NCBI RefSeq assembly: GCF_019721995.1
Contig: NZ_BLYC01000007.1
Coordinates: 124,001-188,000 of the forward strand
DNA from: Bathymodiolus japonicus methanotrophic gill symbiont
GTDB lineage: Bacteria; Pseudomonadota; Gammaproteobacteria; Methylococcales; Methylomonadaceae
Reading direction: 5' to 3'
DNA length: 64,000 bases
In this document: one piece after another, positions 19,319-30,224 of the stretch
How positions within the stretch are numbered: the stretch's first letter is position 1
How the letters are laid out: each line of letters opens with the position of its first letter
Notes under the pieces: generated by a model
The model's database searches: none
Told to the model about the DNA's origin: nothing
What the model saw: only the letters and a program-made list of their open reading frames with translations
Program-made: the position numbers and the translations under genes

Positions 19319-20185
19319 TTACAGCAAATAAACAAAAATAAACAAGCCTAACCACACCACATCAACAAAATGCCAGTACCAGGCTGCAGCCTCAAAGACG
19401 AAGTGATTTTCCGGTGTAAAGTGACCTTTCCAGCTACGGAATAAAACGACCGTCAGCATGATTGCACCGATACATACGTGCGCACCGTGAAATCCCGTTA
19501 GCATAAAGAAGGTTGAGCCATAGATTCCGGAACCTAATGTAAGCCCCATCTCATGGTATGCCTCTTGATACTCGATCGCCTGAAACGCAACGAATAAAAA
19601 CCCTAAAGTAACCGTTGCCGCTAGCCCTCTAATAAGCTCAGTGCGGTTTTTGGCTAATAATCCATGATGCGCCCAGGTACAGGTGAGACCACTAGACAAT
19701 AGAATCAATGTATTCAGCAAAGGCAAACCAAGCGCCCCCATAGGTTCAAACTCGCCACCCACATTGCCTGGGCCATTTGTCGGCCAGACATAATCAAATG
19801 CAGGCCATAACATGCCTGACGAACGCCCTGGTCCGTCACCAATGCCCGCAAGCCAATCTAGTGACAGGTTACGTGTAAACCAGAGGGTGCCAAAAAACAC
19901 GGCGAAAAACATGATTTCGGAAAAGATAAACCACATCATGCCCATACGGTAGGAAATTCCTACGTGATGGTTATACATACCCGATTCACTTTCATTAGCC
20001 TGCATGGTAAACCAGCCAGCCAGCATCAGTATAAAGATCACCAGCCCGAGTATCATGAAAGTAGAGCCTGCTGCATTACCATTCAGGTAATTTGCAAAGC
20101 CAGCTAAGGTGACCACCATTCCAGCAACTGCTGCAATCGGCCAGGTTGCCTTATGTGGAATGTAATATGCGCCTGTAGACATCAT
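19319..20185 (-). CDS. coxC: Cytochrome c oxidase subunit III
   Basis: 288 residues, seven membrane helices, with the subunit III features YHVGISYRMGMMWFIFSEIMFF, FQAIEYQEA and FHGAHVCIGA, ending FVDVVWLGLFIFVYLL. It stabilises proton pumping by subunit I. It lies 10 bases after ctaG and is last in the coxB-coxA-ctaG-coxC transcript before the terminator at 19263. Confidence 0.96.
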   Translation of the reverse strand: MMSTGAYYIPHKATWPIAAVAGMVVTLAGFANYLNGNAAGSTFMILGLVIFILMLAGWFTMQANESESGMYNHHVGISYRMGMMWFIFSEIMFFAVFFGTLWFTRNLSLDWLAGIGDGPGRSSGMLWPAFDYVWPTNGPGNVGGEFEPMGALGLPLLNTLILLSSGLTCTWAHHGLLAKNRTELIRGLAATVTLGFLFVAFQAIEYQEAYHEMGLTLGSGIYGSTFFMLTGFHGAHVCIGAIMLTVVLFRSWKGHFTPENHFVFEAAAWYWHFVDVVWLGLFIFVYLL

Positions 20186-20195
20186 TATCCCCTAT

Positions 20196-20723
20196 TTATA
20201 TAGTAGTATCGTAATATGTAAGTCCAAATGTCAGTCTTTTATAGCGTGCAGGTAGAACAGGATCAACCACCAGCTGCACATCAAGGTGTCTGGTCTCGCC
20301 TGCTTCAAAAACCTGTGTTGCAAAACAAAAACACTTGGTATTTTTAACGTAGCTCACTGCAGGTCCCGGTGTGACACTGGGATTTGCCTTGGCAAGCATG
20401 CGTTTATCTGTTTTATTCCTTACTGTATAAGTCATGCTTATAACTTCACCAGGATGCACTTTTAGCTGGTACTTATCGGCTTTAAATTCTAGACCTGTAC
20501 CAGATCCTATGGAAGTAATAAACTCAAAGCTAATTGCTCGCTGTGTATCAATTGTATAATTTAGGGCAGAAGATTCTTGCCTGGTTTTACCATTGATACC
20601 GGTTATCTCGCACAAAATATCGTACAAAGGTATCAAGGCCACTGCAAATAAAAACATCAGTAACACTAAAAAAAGCAAGGCACGTACTGTTTTTTTATTC
20701 CTCTGCTCTACATCCGGATTCAC
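20196..20723 (-). CDS. ctaG: Cytochrome oxidase assembly protein CtaG/Cox11
   Basis: 175 residues from a GTG start overlapping the stop of the small upstream gene (GTGA), which fixes the start by coupling. One N-terminal helix is followed by the periplasmic domain with the copper-binding KCFCF motif and GETRHLDVQLVVDP. Cox11 delivers copper to the CuB site of subunit I. The C-terminal TFGLTYYDTT is standard. Confidence 0.94.
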   Translation of the reverse strand: MNPDVEQRNKKTVRALLFLVLLMFLFAVALIPLYDILCEITGINGKTRQESSALNYTIDTQRAISFEFITSIGSGTGLEFKADKYQLKVHPGEVISMTYTVRNKTDKRMLAKANPSVTPGPAVSYVKNTKCFCFATQVFEAGETRHLDVQLVVDPVLPARYKRLTFGLTYYDTTI

Positions 20724-20818
20724 AAAGAAGTAGCTCTTATGACAGCAAAAACATAAATTGTAATCACTACAGCCGCTAAGGCGAGTGCAGTCAAAATATT
20801 TTTTGTTTTAGTCTTCAT
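20720..20818 (-). CDS. Tiny single-helix oxidase assembly peptide
   Basis: 32 residues: a basic MKTKTKN followed by one hydrophobic helix (ILTALALAAVVITIYVFAVI) and RATSL. It occupies the gap between coxA and ctaG where very small membrane peptides are commonly annotated as oxidase assembly factors. Its TGA overlaps the GTG of ctaG, strong evidence that it is translated. Function inferred from position only. Confidence 0.75.
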   Translation of the reverse strand: MKTKTKNILTALALAAVVITIYVFAVIRATSL

Positions 20819-20871
20819 TATTTCATTTACTTTGCCTACTTTATACAAATAGGCAAAGTTTAGTCAACTCC

Positions 20872-22485
20872 CTAGAAATGTTCAGTTGGAATTTTTTCTG
20901 GTGGAGTATCAAAAGTATGGTATGGCACTGGAGATGGCAAACTCCATTCCAGACTATGTTTATGTGCATCTTCCCACACTTCATCACTCACTTTCTCACC
21001 AGTACCACCTTTTACTGTTTTATACATAATATACACAAACAGCAACTGACTAAATCCAAAGATAAAGGCACCAATACTGGATACCATATTCCAGTCAGCA
21101 AATTGTACAGCATAATCAGGGATACGACGCGGCATACCTGCTAAACCCAGGAAGTGTTGTGGAAAGAACAGGATATTAACCGAGATAGCAGATAACCAGA
21201 AATGGAATCTTGCCAATCTTTCATCATACATATGTCCAGTCCACTTAGGTACCCAGAAATACGCACCTGCCATAATGATAAATACGGAGGCTGGTACTAA
21301 TGTGTAATGAAAATGCGCAACAATAAAATAGGTATCGTGATACTGAAAATCCACTGGTGCCAGCGCCATCATTAAACCAGTAAACCCGCCTAAGGTAAAC
21401 AGCACAACGAATGCAATGGAAAACAGCATAGGTGTTTCAAAGGTCATCGACCCTTCCCACATGGTTGCTGTCCAGTTAAAGATTTTCACTCCAGTAGGAA
21501 TCGCAATCAGCATGGTGGCATACATAAAGTACAACTCCCCGGCCATCGGCATCCCCACGGTAAACATATGATGCGCCCAGACGATAAACGACAAAAATGC
21601 AATTGCAGCTGTCGCATAAACCATTGAGCTATAGCCAAACAAAGGTTTGCGTGCAAATACAGGAATAATCGTAGAAGCAATACCGAAAGTAGGCAGAATC
21701 ATCACATAAACTTCTGGATGTCCGAAGAACCAGAAAATATGTTGATAAAGTACTGGATCACCACCACCCGCCGCATCGAAAAAGCTGGTATCGAAAAAAC
21801 GATCCGTCAATAGCATGGTTACCGCACCAGCGAACACTGGCATAATCGCGATCAACAAGAAAGCAGTAATTAACCAGGTCCAGACGAATAATGGCATTTT
21901 CATCAAGGTCATTTTCGGCGCACGCATATTGAAAATAGTCGCGATAATATTAATCGCTCCCATAATCGATGAGATACCCAGTAAATGCACGGAGAAAATT
22001 GCGAAAGGTAAAGCCGCACCGGTTTGCAATACTAAAGGTGGATATAAAGTCCAGCCCGATGCTGGCGCTCCACCTTCCATAAATAGTGTGCTAGCTAACA
22101 TAAGTATTCCGGCAACTAATAACCAGAAGCTCATATTATTCATTCTTGGCAATGCCATATCTGGCGCACCAATCATCAGTGGAATCTGCCAGTTAGCAAA
22201 GCCCACGAAGGCTGGCATAACGGCACCAAATACCATCACCAATGCATGCATGGTAGTCATCGAGTTAAAGAACTGCGGGCTGACGAACTGCATTCCCGGC
22301 TCAAATAATTCAGCACGAATAATCAACGCCATGCTTCCACCGACAAAAAACATTGCCAATGCAAAGACTAGATAAAGCGTGCCTATATCTTTATGGTTAG
22401 TGGTAATTATCCACCTTAGAAAACCTTTTTCAGGTCCGTGATCATGATGATCATCGTGTTCATGTTCAGCTACAACAGCAGACAT
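20872..22485 (-). CDS. coxA: Cytochrome c oxidase subunit I (aa3 type)
   Basis: 537 residues, 12 membrane helices. Ligands visible: low-spin heme histidine in [12 protein letters not shown], the CuB His and cross-linked Tyr in [11 protein letters not shown], the CuB histidine pair in [10 protein letters not shown], and heme histidines in [13 protein letters not shown]. It reduces oxygen to water and pumps protons. A His/Asp-rich N-terminus ([14 protein letters not shown]) may bind metal. It follows coxB by 61 bases. Confidence 0.97.
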   Translation of the reverse strand: MSAVVAEHEHDDHHDHGPEKGFLRWIITTNHKDIGTLYLVFALAMFFVGGSMALIIRAELFEPGMQFVSPQFFNSMTTMHALVMVFGAVMPAFVGFANWQIPLMIGAPDMALPRMNNMSFWLLVAGILMLASTLFMEGGAPASGWTLYPPLVLQTGAALPFAIFSVHLLGISSIMGAINIIATIFNMRAPKMTLMKMPLFVWTWLITAFLLIAIMPVFAGAVTMLLTDRFFDTSFFDAAGGGDPVLYQHIFWFFGHPEVYVMILPTFGIASTIIPVFARKPLFGYSSMVYATAAIAFLSFIVWAHHMFTVGMPMAGELYFMYATMLIAIPTGVKIFNWTATMWEGSMTFETPMLFSIAFVVLFTLGGFTGLMMALAPVDFQYHDTYFIVAHFHYTLVPASVFIIMAGAYFWVPKWTGHMYDERLARFHFWLSAISVNILFFPQHFLGLAGMPRRIPDYAVQFADWNMVSSIGAFIFGFSQLLFVYIMYKTVKGGTGEKVSDEVWEDAHKHSLEWSLPSPVPYHTFDTPPEKIPTEHF

Positions 22486-22546
22486 AATTAATACCTCTTA
22501 AAATACTATATAGAATTCGATGCAAAATACTTTTGACAATGAACTA

Positions 22547-23710
22547 TCAATCGTCGTCATCGTCATATTCGGTAGCTGGAATTGCTCCTTGCAACGCTTT
22601 AATCGTTGCTGGTTGAATTGAATCACCAACAGAATTACCCAAGCCATTACGGATAAATGTGGATACCGCTGCAAAATCAACAGGATCTAACATTTGCCCA
22701 AAAGCAGGCATCATGCCTTTACCATTCAACATCAAATCAACTTGTGCATCCATATCACCTGTGACGAGTGCGCTACCAGTAATAGCAGGAAAAGTACCGG
22801 CTAAACCTGCACCATCTGCCATATGACATGAAGCACAGTTGTTTGTATACACGCTCTCGCCTTTTGCAATCAAATCTTCTGCTGACCATTCTTTATCAGC
22901 CGCACTTGCGTTCGCTACAGCTTGTTGTTTTTGCTCCACAACCCAGGCTTCATAATCCGGCTTTTCCATGGCGATCACAACAATCGGCATAAAACCATGA
23001 TCTCTACCGCAAAGCTCAGTACACTGGCCACGATACGTTCCGGGCTTATCGACTGATGTCCATGCCTCATTGATATACCCAGGAATCGTATCTTTTTTCC
23101 AGCCTAAATCCGGCACCCACCAAGAATGAATAACATCTGCTGCTGTAAACAGAAAGCGAATTTTTGTGTTAATAGGAACTACTAATGGCTTATCAACTTC
23201 CAGTAGATAATTCGGTACGGTTCTGGGGTCTATACCAGAATTCAGCTGTCTGGCTTTATTGCTTGCCTCATCCAGACTACTGAAAAAACGCACCCCGCTA
23301 TCCAGATATTCATATTCCCACTTCCATTGCCAGCCAGTGACCTTAATGGACATATCCGAATCTTTAGTATCATCCATTTCCAGCATAACTTTAGTTGCGG
23401 GAATGGCTAATAAAATCAAAATAACGGTAGGAATAATCGTCCAGATAATTTCTATCTTGGTACTTTCATGAAACAGTGATGCTTTATGCCCTCTAGACTT
23501 ACGGTGAAAGTATATTGAGTAAAACATCGTACCGAATACAGCGATACCAATGACCACACACACCCAAAATACCAACATATGCAAGCCATAAACATCACGA
23601 CTAATTGATGTTACACCCTCCATTAAGTTAAGGGTATAGTCCGCCTGAGCTGTTCCTAGACCGAAGGTCATCAGGGCCAGACCTGCGAATAATTGCTTTG
23701 TTTTCACCAC
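22547..23710 (-). CDS. coxB: Cytochrome c oxidase subunit II with fused cytochrome c
   Basis: 387 residues: signal/anchor, two helices, the CuA domain with GQCTELCGRDHGFMPIVV, then a C-terminal c-type heme domain with CASCH (about residue 293-297) and distal Met region GMMPAFGQM. The caa3-like fusion takes electrons directly from soluble cytochrome c. An acidic tail (EYDDDDD) ends it. It is first in the oxidase transcript; its promoter must lie at 23711-23930. Confidence 0.96.
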   Translation of the reverse strand: MVKTKQLFAGLALMTFGLGTAQADYTLNLMEGVTSISRDVYGLHMLVFWVCVVIGIAVFGTMFYSIYFHRKSRGHKASLFHESTKIEIIWTIIPTVILILLAIPATKVMLEMDDTKDSDMSIKVTGWQWKWEYEYLDSGVRFFSSLDEASNKARQLNSGIDPRTVPNYLLEVDKPLVVPINTKIRFLFTAADVIHSWWVPDLGWKKDTIPGYINEAWTSVDKPGTYRGQCTELCGRDHGFMPIVVIAMEKPDYEAWVVEQKQQAVANASAADKEWSAEDLIAKGESVYTNNCASCHMADGAGLAGTFPAITGSALVTGDMDAQVDLMLNGKGMMPAFGQMLDPVDFAAVSTFIRNGLGNSVGDSIQPATIKALQGAIPATEYDDDDD

Positions 23711-23930
23711 GGAGAAGCCTCCTCTAATTAATAATAAGCTGATTGAATGCGCTAAAATCGTTGTGACTCGCCTTTATTCCCTTAGCAAAGCTAGCCTTAA
23801 TATTGTTACCACAAAGAACTTGTTAATTCTAACTCATGAGCCACTCCTAAGCTAGGGATGTTTTGCTCTTTTTATGCTTGATGGTTTATAAGCCCCCGAA
23901 TTCATATTTTAATTACATCACTAAATTTAT
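23711..23930 (-). promoter_or_regulatory. Leader region of the cox cluster
   Basis: 220 bases without a gene between coxB and the IS4-type element. It is AT-rich, with a plausible ribosome site GGAGG (complement of CCTCC at 23720-23724) before the coxB ATG. I could not fix a promoter with confidence. The IS end abuts it. Confidence 0.4.
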
Positions 23931-23932
23931 CA

Positions 23933-25232
23933 TCAGTGTTCCCCTATCAATTGATGCCGTGAAACTAACCTCGCCACAAGAGAGCTCATAAAGCACTGTA
24001 AAGACATTCCTGTTATTATTGCGTTTTGAACTGCCCGAATGGTATACGAGCTGATACGAGATATTCTTGCCTGGAAAAATAATGGATTCACAAAACGATC
24101 TCGTTTTTGAGCCTGTTGCTGCCTAATCTCCAGAGCCTCGCTATATTTTTTATCCGATGGATGAATCAATTCTGGCTGTTGTGTTTTTGAAATCTCTTCA
24201 AACACGCGCATTAAATTATAGCTCATTGCAGTCAGGCGCATTTGATTTTCAAGTGAGCGGGTATTGGAAGACCAAGCTTTAGTTTCCTTGAAATTACTTT
24301 TAGTGTTATTGAATGTCTTTTCAATCGTCCATCGCTTGAAATACAGCATGGCAATGGTTCCAGGGTTAATAGTCATTGGCAAGGTTGTCACAAACCGGTG
24401 AAGTTTTCCGGTTTCTGGATCACGGTAATCCACCACGTTAAATTTGATGCCCTTGTTTTCGTACACACTGTATGCTTCAACCCCTGTATTGATCTCATGG
24501 CGGGAGTCAAAAGGGATAGACTCAACCAGAGTCGCAATTGAATTTTCTTTTAGCATTGAAATCATGTAATTAGCATGTCGTTTCTGCCGATCACACCAGA
24601 CAAAGTCGGTGACGGCTTTATCGTAGACATAGAGATGCTTCTGAGAGCTGTTATTTTCCTTGTTTTGCTTTCCAATATGATCTCGTAACACAGGTATTTC
24701 TTGATGCCTCTGAGTTCCGTTTGTCACCAGACAAAGAAATCTGAGCAACCCACTTCTGAGATTCAACGCGTAAATCCCCCCCGGCCGCATAAACTTTCCC
24801 CTTGCTGTTTTTTTCAGTATGGCAGGCATGATCAATAAAATGTCCATCCGCTGCTTCTATGGTGTATTCGTCAGGTTCTTGGAATTCTTTAAGATAATCA
24901 ATGCCTTGCGATAGCAGTATTTCAGCGTGAAGATGATAGCTCTGCTGTTCAAATGCCTCAAGCATACTTGTTCGTCTATGCGACTTCAGTGATTTAAAAT
25001 ACGTTGAGTGGGGAAGCAGCTGGCCATGAATCTGTTCATTGGTTTGGAGGAAATGGCGACCACTATCGACTACACTGATACAGCGTAATAACCCAAGGCG
25101 AATAAAGTCGATATCCTTCAACTCTGGGCATGAACGAGCCCACAAAGGATGACGCTCTGCTAACAGGGCACGTTCCATACTTTCATTGCAGTGTTGGTGA
25201 ATATGTTCAGAGAGTGGTAGGTCTTTAAGCAT
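23933..25232 (-). mobile_element. IS4-family transposase, split by a frameshift at a G6 run
   Basis: DDE transposase encoded in two overlapping frames: N-terminal part 25232 to about 24780, C-terminal part from there to 23933. They meet at six consecutive G (complement of 24777-24782), where the frame passes from GKVYAAG to GIYALNLRSG. The C-terminal part holds the Y(2)R(3)E(6)K signature of the IS4 family (YFKRWTIEKTFNNTK). The left end CATCAGTGTTCCCC (23931) is shared with the copy at 60519; the other end was not resolved. The frameshift could be programmed or inactivating. It lies between coxB and bioD. Confidence 0.85.
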
Positions 25233-25414
25233 GGGTGATATCCGTTTATGAGGTGATTAAAACGGAAATTTTTAGAAAATCTTTTCGGCAAATGCAAGCT
25301 TTATTTGAAATTATTTGTTGTTTTTTTACGGTGCCTACAGAGTGTCTATTTGCTGTTATAAGTGATTAAAATCAAAAAGATGGAAATATTCGAGTGGTGC
25401 TACCTTCAGGTAGG

Positions 25415-26110
25415 TTATAGGCTGCTTTGTTTAGGTACTTCTTCTTTCAATGGGAACACTGATGTAAAATACTCAGGATTTAGCTTTTCCCTAAATGGCA
25501 ATACTGCCAGCAATGGCATCTCTGTTGCTTGGCATAGAGTTTGGATATTTTCATCTAGCATCAACATATCTTGCTCCATACAGGACGCAATCCATCCCCG
25601 ACACTCCACTCTACTTTGTTGAATTGCTGCAAAAGTTAATTTTGCCTGATTAATACACCCCAGGCGCATACCCACTACGACAATAACAGGTAACTTCAAT
25701 TGCTTCGCTAAATCAGCAACATGCTGATGCGCATTTAACGGTACTAGCCAGCCACCCACGCCCTCAACCAGTACAATATCCGCAAGATTTTCAATCTGCT
25801 GATATTTATCGACAATTTCATCTAGCACAATTTCGATGCCCGCCTGCTCGGCAGCAATATGCGGAGAAACAGGCAAGGTAAATGCATACGGATTAACATC
25901 CTCATAAGGCAAGGCAAAAGATGCATATTGTTGTAATAACAAGGCATCCTCATTTTTTAAACGACCGTCCAGCTCATCGCAACCCGATGCCACAGGCTTC
26001 ATGCCTAGCACCGTTTTTCCCTGATTTTTAAAGTACTGCATTAAGGCAACCGTACTCCAGGTTTTGCCTATTCCAGTATCAGTTCCGGTGATAAAATAGC
26101 CCTGACTCAT
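25415..26110 (-). CDS. bioD: Dethiobiotin synthetase
   Basis: 231 residues with the P-loop GTDTGIGKTWSTVALM and the motifs KPVASGCDE and LVEGVGGWLVPLN. It closes the ureido ring from 7,8-diaminopelargonate, CO2 and ATP. The ATG overlaps the bioC stop by 4 bases. It is last in bioF-H-C-D; bioA is not in the window. The IS4 element lies beyond. Confidence 0.96.
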   Translation of the reverse strand: MSQGYFITGTDTGIGKTWSTVALMQYFKNQGKTVLGMKPVASGCDELDGRLKNEDALLLQQYASFALPYEDVNPYAFTLPVSPHIAAEQAGIEIVLDEIVDKYQQIENLADIVLVEGVGGWLVPLNAHQHVADLAKQLKLPVIVVVGMRLGCINQAKLTFAAIQQSRVECRGWIASCMEQDMLMLDENIQTLCQATEMPLLAVLPFREKLNPEYFTSVFPLKEEVPKQSSL

Positions 26111-26901
26111 ACACTCCAGCCTGATTTTGCCTGTACATAAATGATTTCATAACTTGCGGTAATAGAGCCATTATCATCGGCCGGGTACGCGGCCAACAAG
26201 GCTTGCATATGCCCCTTGCCAGTTAACTGCTTGTTCCGCCCCTGACTGACATTATGCGCACCTATCCCCTTTAGCTCACGCATAAGCGCAATGACACTTT
26301 TATATTTCACCTGATAAACCTGTCGCTGTAATTGCACATCAACAAAACCAGCGGCATGCATGTATTGCTTAATTTCGGTCAAACTGCAAAAGTCATTCAC
26401 ATGCGCATAGTCGTCAACTTCGGCCCACGCCGCTTTTAGCTCACATAAAGCACTCTCGCCAAAAGTAGAAAAAGAAAACTGCCCCTGGCTACGCAAAACG
26501 CGCCGCACATTAGCAAACAACTCGTGCAGATTCTGGCACCATTGCAGAGCTAAATTAGACACCAGCCCATCAATACTATGATCCGCTATGGGCAATTGCT
26601 CCGCATCAGCGCAAAGCAGTGGCACAGCTGAACTATTTAACCTCTGCCGTGTTTTTAACAGCATTGGCAAGGCAATATCCAGAGCGATAATATTTTTTAA
26701 CAAGGCTCTATCGTACAATTGCTGGGTAAAAAAACCGGTACCACATCCCACATCAACAACCAGCGCTTCATGTGGCAGAGAGAGCTGAGTGATCAATTCA
26801 CGCCCGACCTGGCGCTGCAATGCTGCCATAGCATCATAACTTTGCGAAGCATTGGCAAACGACTGCCTGACCTGTCTTTTATCCAGCACAGCGCTAGCCA
26901 T
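26107..26901 (-). CDS. bioC: Malonyl-ACP O-methyltransferase BioC
   Basis: 264 residues. Class I SAM-methyltransferase motif VVDVGCGTGFFTQQLY, then motif LIALDIALPML and DGLVSNLALQW. It methylates malonyl-ACP to start pimeloyl synthesis. The ATG at 26901 is chosen over a GTG three codons earlier because AAGGAG lies 8 bases upstream of it. It overlaps bioH by 8 and bioD by 4 bases. Confidence 0.95.
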   Translation of the reverse strand: MASAVLDKRQVRQSFANASQSYDAMAALQRQVGRELITQLSLPHEALVVDVGCGTGFFTQQLYDRALLKNIIALDIALPMLLKTRQRLNSSAVPLLCADAEQLPIADHSIDGLVSNLALQWCQNLHELFANVRRVLRSQGQFSFSTFGESALCELKAAWAEVDDYAHVNDFCSLTEIKQYMHAAGFVDVQLQRQVYQVKYKSVIALMRELKGIGAHNVSQGRNKQLTGKGHMQALLAAYPADDNGSITASYEIIYVQAKSGWSV

Positions 26902-27676
26902 TAGCCCCACTCCTTAAGATAAAACCCTCGAGCAAGAACAGCAACTGCTTTTGATCGCTAATAAACGGCAGATGCCCTGCACCTGGAATAATTTTCAATT
27001 CAACTTTTTCAGATAATAGCCGGCATGCTTCAACCGCCGATACTGGCACTAAACTATCCTGTCCAGCAAAAACCATCAATACAGGCAGGTTTAAACTACG
27101 CAGCATTTCTCTTTGGTCAACAGTTTGTAATACCTGCAGAGCAGCAAGCAATATTTCTGGATCTGGTGCAGCACATTCCTGCATGGCTCGCTTAATCTGC
27201 TTGAGACTTGCCCGGACATCCGCCCTGTCCTGCACCTGCAAGCTCATAAAGCGCAATAAAGTCTGCCTCGCATTTTTTTGTATATTAGCGGCAAACTCCT
27301 GTAGAAGCTGTGCAGGCATCCCAGGCCAGGATTCAGTTTGCACAAAATGTGGATTACTGGCAATCAGCACAACAGCCTTTACACGTTGCGGATATTTTTC
27401 CGCCAGACGCAAGGCGACATTTCCACCCAGGGACCAGCCTACCAATACACTGGCCTGCCCGGGTAACTGCGCAGACACCGCATCAACAACCGACTCCAGC
27501 GTATATGGACTAATATTCTTACTTAAGCCATGACCCGGCAGATCCAGACATATTACCTGACGGCATACTGCCAGCGCCTGGGCAAATTCTCGCCAGATAC
27601 CTGTATGCATTGCCCAGCCATGCAGCATAACCACAGGCTCACCTTGCCCGTAAATTTCCTGATGCAACTCGCTCAT
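26894..27676 (-). CDS. bioH: Pimeloyl-ACP methyl ester esterase BioH
   Basis: 260 residues, alpha/beta hydrolase. Nucleophile elbow GWSLGG, catalytic Asp in FAGQDSLVP and His in GAGHLPF. It removes the methyl group that BioC installed, ending fatty-acid-like elongation of pimeloyl-ACP. The ATG overlaps the bioF stop by 4 bases. The full set of catalytic residues is present. Confidence 0.94.
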   Translation of the reverse strand: MSELHQEIYGQGEPVVMLHGWAMHTGIWREFAQALAVCRQVICLDLPGHGLSKNISPYTLESVVDAVSAQLPGQASVLVGWSLGGNVALRLAEKYPQRVKAVVLIASNPHFVQTESWPGMPAQLLQEFAANIQKNARQTLLRFMSLQVQDRADVRASLKQIKRAMQECAAPDPEILLAALQVLQTVDQREMLRSLNLPVLMVFAGQDSLVPVSAVEACRLLSEKVELKIIPGAGHLPFISDQKQLLFLLEGFILRSGANG

Positions 27677-28845
27677 GCAGACATGCCCTGCAATGCACTT
27701 AATAACTGATCGACATGCTGCTCATCATGCAGAGCAGAAAAAGTAATACGTAAACGCGCACTCCCCAGAGGTACTGTAGGCGGACGTATTGCGCTAACCC
27801 AGAATCCTTGCGCAAATAAATAATCACTGGCCTGAACTGCTTTAAGACTATCACCCAAAACTATCGGCTGAATAGCCGATGCTGATGGCATTAATGCCAA
27901 GCCTATTTGCCTGGCACCTGCCTGAAAGCGCCGCACTAACATCTTTAGCTTATCTCTGCGCCAGCTATCTTGCCGCACAAAATGCAAACTGGCTCTTGTC
28001 GCAGCTGCAATCGCAGGCGGCAAAGCAGTGGTATAGATATAAGATCTTGCCTGCTGAATTATCGTTTCTATCAGCGCGTCAGAGCCAGCAACAAATGCAC
28101 CACTCGCGCCGAATGCCTTACCTAAAGTGCCAACCAGCACGGGAACCTGTTGCTGACTTAATTGATATTGCTCGACCAGACCTGCTCCATTTGAACCTAA
28201 CACGCCAAATCCATGTGCATCATCAACCATTAAATAAGCATGCTGGCGTTGAGCCAATACCGACAACTTATCTAAAGGTGCGAAGTCACCATCCATACTG
28301 AACACACCATCGGTCACTATCATGGCTTTTTGCCCTAGCGAATGGGATTGCATTTTTTGCTGTAAATTCTCCACATCGGCATGCAAATAACGCTTAAACC
28401 GTGCCCCAGACATTAAGCCGCCATCCAGCAAAGAAGCATGATTTAACCTGTCCTGATAAATCACATCACCCTTGTCCATTAATGCAGTTATGACCCCCAG
28501 GTTTGCCATATATCCGGTAGAAAACAATAATGCGCGTTCACGTCCGGTAAAATCGGCCAACTCTTCTTCCAGCTCATGATGTTCGCGCCCATGCCCACAG
28601 ACTAAATGCGCCGAACCACTGCCTACGCCGTATTGATCTGCGGCCTGTTTAAATGATGCGATGACTTCGGGGTTATTAGCCAGACCTAAGTAATCATTAC
28701 TACAAAAATTCAGTACTTTACGCCCTTCCACTTGCAAAACCACTCCCTGTGCTGACTCAATCATTCGCCGGGAGCGATATAAACTGGCTTGCTTTAAATC
28801 GTCAAGCTTTGCTAGCAAAATTTGTTGATTTACCATGAAGGGCAT
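27673..28845 (-). CDS. bioF: 8-amino-7-oxononanoate synthase
   Basis: 390 residues, PLP-dependent alpha-oxoamine synthase: NFCSNDYLGLANNPEV, DDAHGFGVLG, and the PLP lysine in VGTLGKAFGASGAF. It condenses pimeloyl-ACP with alanine. A second ATG three codons in (28836) is an equally possible start; no clear ribosome site decides. A 174-base gap to bioB suggests separate initiation. Confidence 0.95.
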   Translation of the reverse strand: MPFMVNQQILLAKLDDLKQASLYRSRRMIESAQGVVLQVEGRKVLNFCSNDYLGLANNPEVIASFKQAADQYGVGSGSAHLVCGHGREHHELEEELADFTGRERALLFSTGYMANLGVITALMDKGDVIYQDRLNHASLLDGGLMSGARFKRYLHADVENLQQKMQSHSLGQKAMIVTDGVFSMDGDFAPLDKLSVLAQRQHAYLMVDDAHGFGVLGSNGAGLVEQYQLSQQQVPVLVGTLGKAFGASGAFVAGSDALIETIIQQARSYIYTTALPPAIAAATRASLHFVRQDSWRRDKLKMLVRRFQAGARQIGLALMPSASAIQPIVLGDSLKAVQASDYLFAQGFWVSAIRPPTVPLGSARLRITFSALHDEQHVDQLLSALQGMSA

Positions 28846-29019
28846 GAAAGTAATGAAGAAAGAGGCGAAGGACGTAGCGAATTAGCTGATTGGTGTGCGA
28901 CCAGAACCCATATAAAAACTTTAATAAAACCAAAACTTCAAGTCCTATATGCGCTACATGGCAACAATAACACTCTAACAACACATTGCCGGAAAACGCT
29001 GCGCTATTCCGGCCTACTG

Positions 29020-30003
29020 TTACGCGTAACTCGAACCTGCCGAGCGCACACCTAGACGCTCAAACAAAGCCAGGTCTCGATTAGTCATAGGGTTATCAGT
29101 GGTGAGTAATTTATCACCATAAAAAATAGAATTTGCGCCAGCGAAAAAACACAGCGCCTGCATTTCATCGGACATATCGTTACGCCCAGCTGAAAGCCTG
29201 ACCCGGGACTGCGGCATTAAGAGTCGCGCAACTGCAATCATGCGGATAAACATAAACGGCTCCAGTTCTTCAGAACCCATCAAAGGCGTACCTTCTACCT
29301 GTACCAGCATATTAATTGGCACACTTTCCGGGTGTTTAGGTAAATTCGCCAATTCGATCAATAAATTAGCGCGATCATCATCATTTTCACCCATGCCTAC
29401 AATACCGCCACAGCAAACATTGATTCCGGCATCGCGTACCCGTGCTAATGTATCTAAACGATCCTGATAGGTTCGCGTAGTAATTACTTCTGAATAATAG
29501 TCTTCAGAGGTATCCAGGTTATGATTGTAGTAATCCAGCCCCCCCTCTTTTAAGGTTTGCGTCTGCTCATCGGTTAACATGCCTAAAGTTACGCAGGTCT
29601 CCATACCCATTGCTTTTACGCCCTGGACCATCTCTACGACACGCGCCACATCTTTATCTTTAGGACTACGCCAAGCGGCTCCCATACAAAAACGAGTAGC
29701 GCCCTGGTCTTTCGCCATTTGCGAGGATTTTAAAACGTCATCAATCGGCATTAATGCCTCAGGTGTTAACTCTGTATCATATCTAGCGCTTTGCGGACAA
29801 TAGCCACAATCTTCTGAACAAGATCCAGTTTTAATACTTAACAGGCTGCTGATTTGCACTTCATTAGGATCAAAATGCGCGCGGTGTACTGTTTGCGCCT
29901 GAAATAACAGGTCATTAAACGGCTGATTAAATAAAGCCTTCACTTCGTTTAACTGCCAGTCATGGCGTAATGCTGAATTATTACTTACTAGAATGGATGA
30001 CAT
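29020..30003 (-). CDS. bioB: Biotin synthase
   Basis: 327 residues, radical-SAM enzyme with the cluster motif [11 protein letters not shown] and the later blocks [11 protein letters not shown] and [12 protein letters not shown]. It inserts sulfur into dethiobiotin. The ATG at 30003 is preceded by TTGGAG with a 9-base spacer; an in-frame TTG further up is less likely. It is the most upstream gene of the bio group. Confidence 0.97.
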   Translation of the reverse strand: MSSILVSNNSALRHDWQLNEVKALFNQPFNDLLFQAQTVHRAHFDPNEVQISSLLSIKTGSCSEDCGYCPQSARYDTELTPEALMPIDDVLKSSQMAKDQGATRFCMGAAWRSPKDKDVARVVEMVQGVKAMGMETCVTLGMLTDEQTQTLKEGGLDYYNHNLDTSEDYYSEVITTRTYQDRLDTLARVRDAGINVCCGGIVGMGENDDDRANLLIELANLPKHPESVPINMLVQVEGTPLMGSEELEPFMFIRMIAVARLLMPQSRVRLSAGRNDMSDEMQALCFFAGANSIFYGDKLLTTDNPMTNRDLALFERLGVRSAGSSYA

Positions 30004-30031
30004 TCTGTTAATCTCCAAGGTGTATTATTAA

Positions 30032-30191
30032 TCCTAAAAAATCAGTTGCTCACGGTTTCTAGCACCAGCTATTGATCCCAAGCACGCCCAAAAACCCCCA
30101 CTTAACCTATGGTGCAGCTAAGATTCTTTTGAAAGCACTGTGCAACCAACACCATGCACGAGTGTCCGCGCTCAACTGATTTTTCTAGGAT
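30032..30191. repeat. Inverted-repeat segment between bioB and comF
   Basis: CCTAAAAAATCAGTTG at the bioB side and CAACTGATTTTTCTAGG at the comF side form near-perfect arms about 125 bases apart, in a gene-free divergent region. It may be a small MITE or a pair of operators. A similar TTTTTCTAGGAT string occurs near 18830 before DUF2909. No BirA-type biotin operator was recognised. Confidence 0.5.
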
Positions 30192-30224
30192 TATCAATCA
30201 AGCAAAACTAATCAACCTAATATA

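Noticed and set aside
30019-30224. BirA operator between bioB and comF
   Set aside because: The inverted repeat there does not match the known GGTTAACC-type biotin operator.
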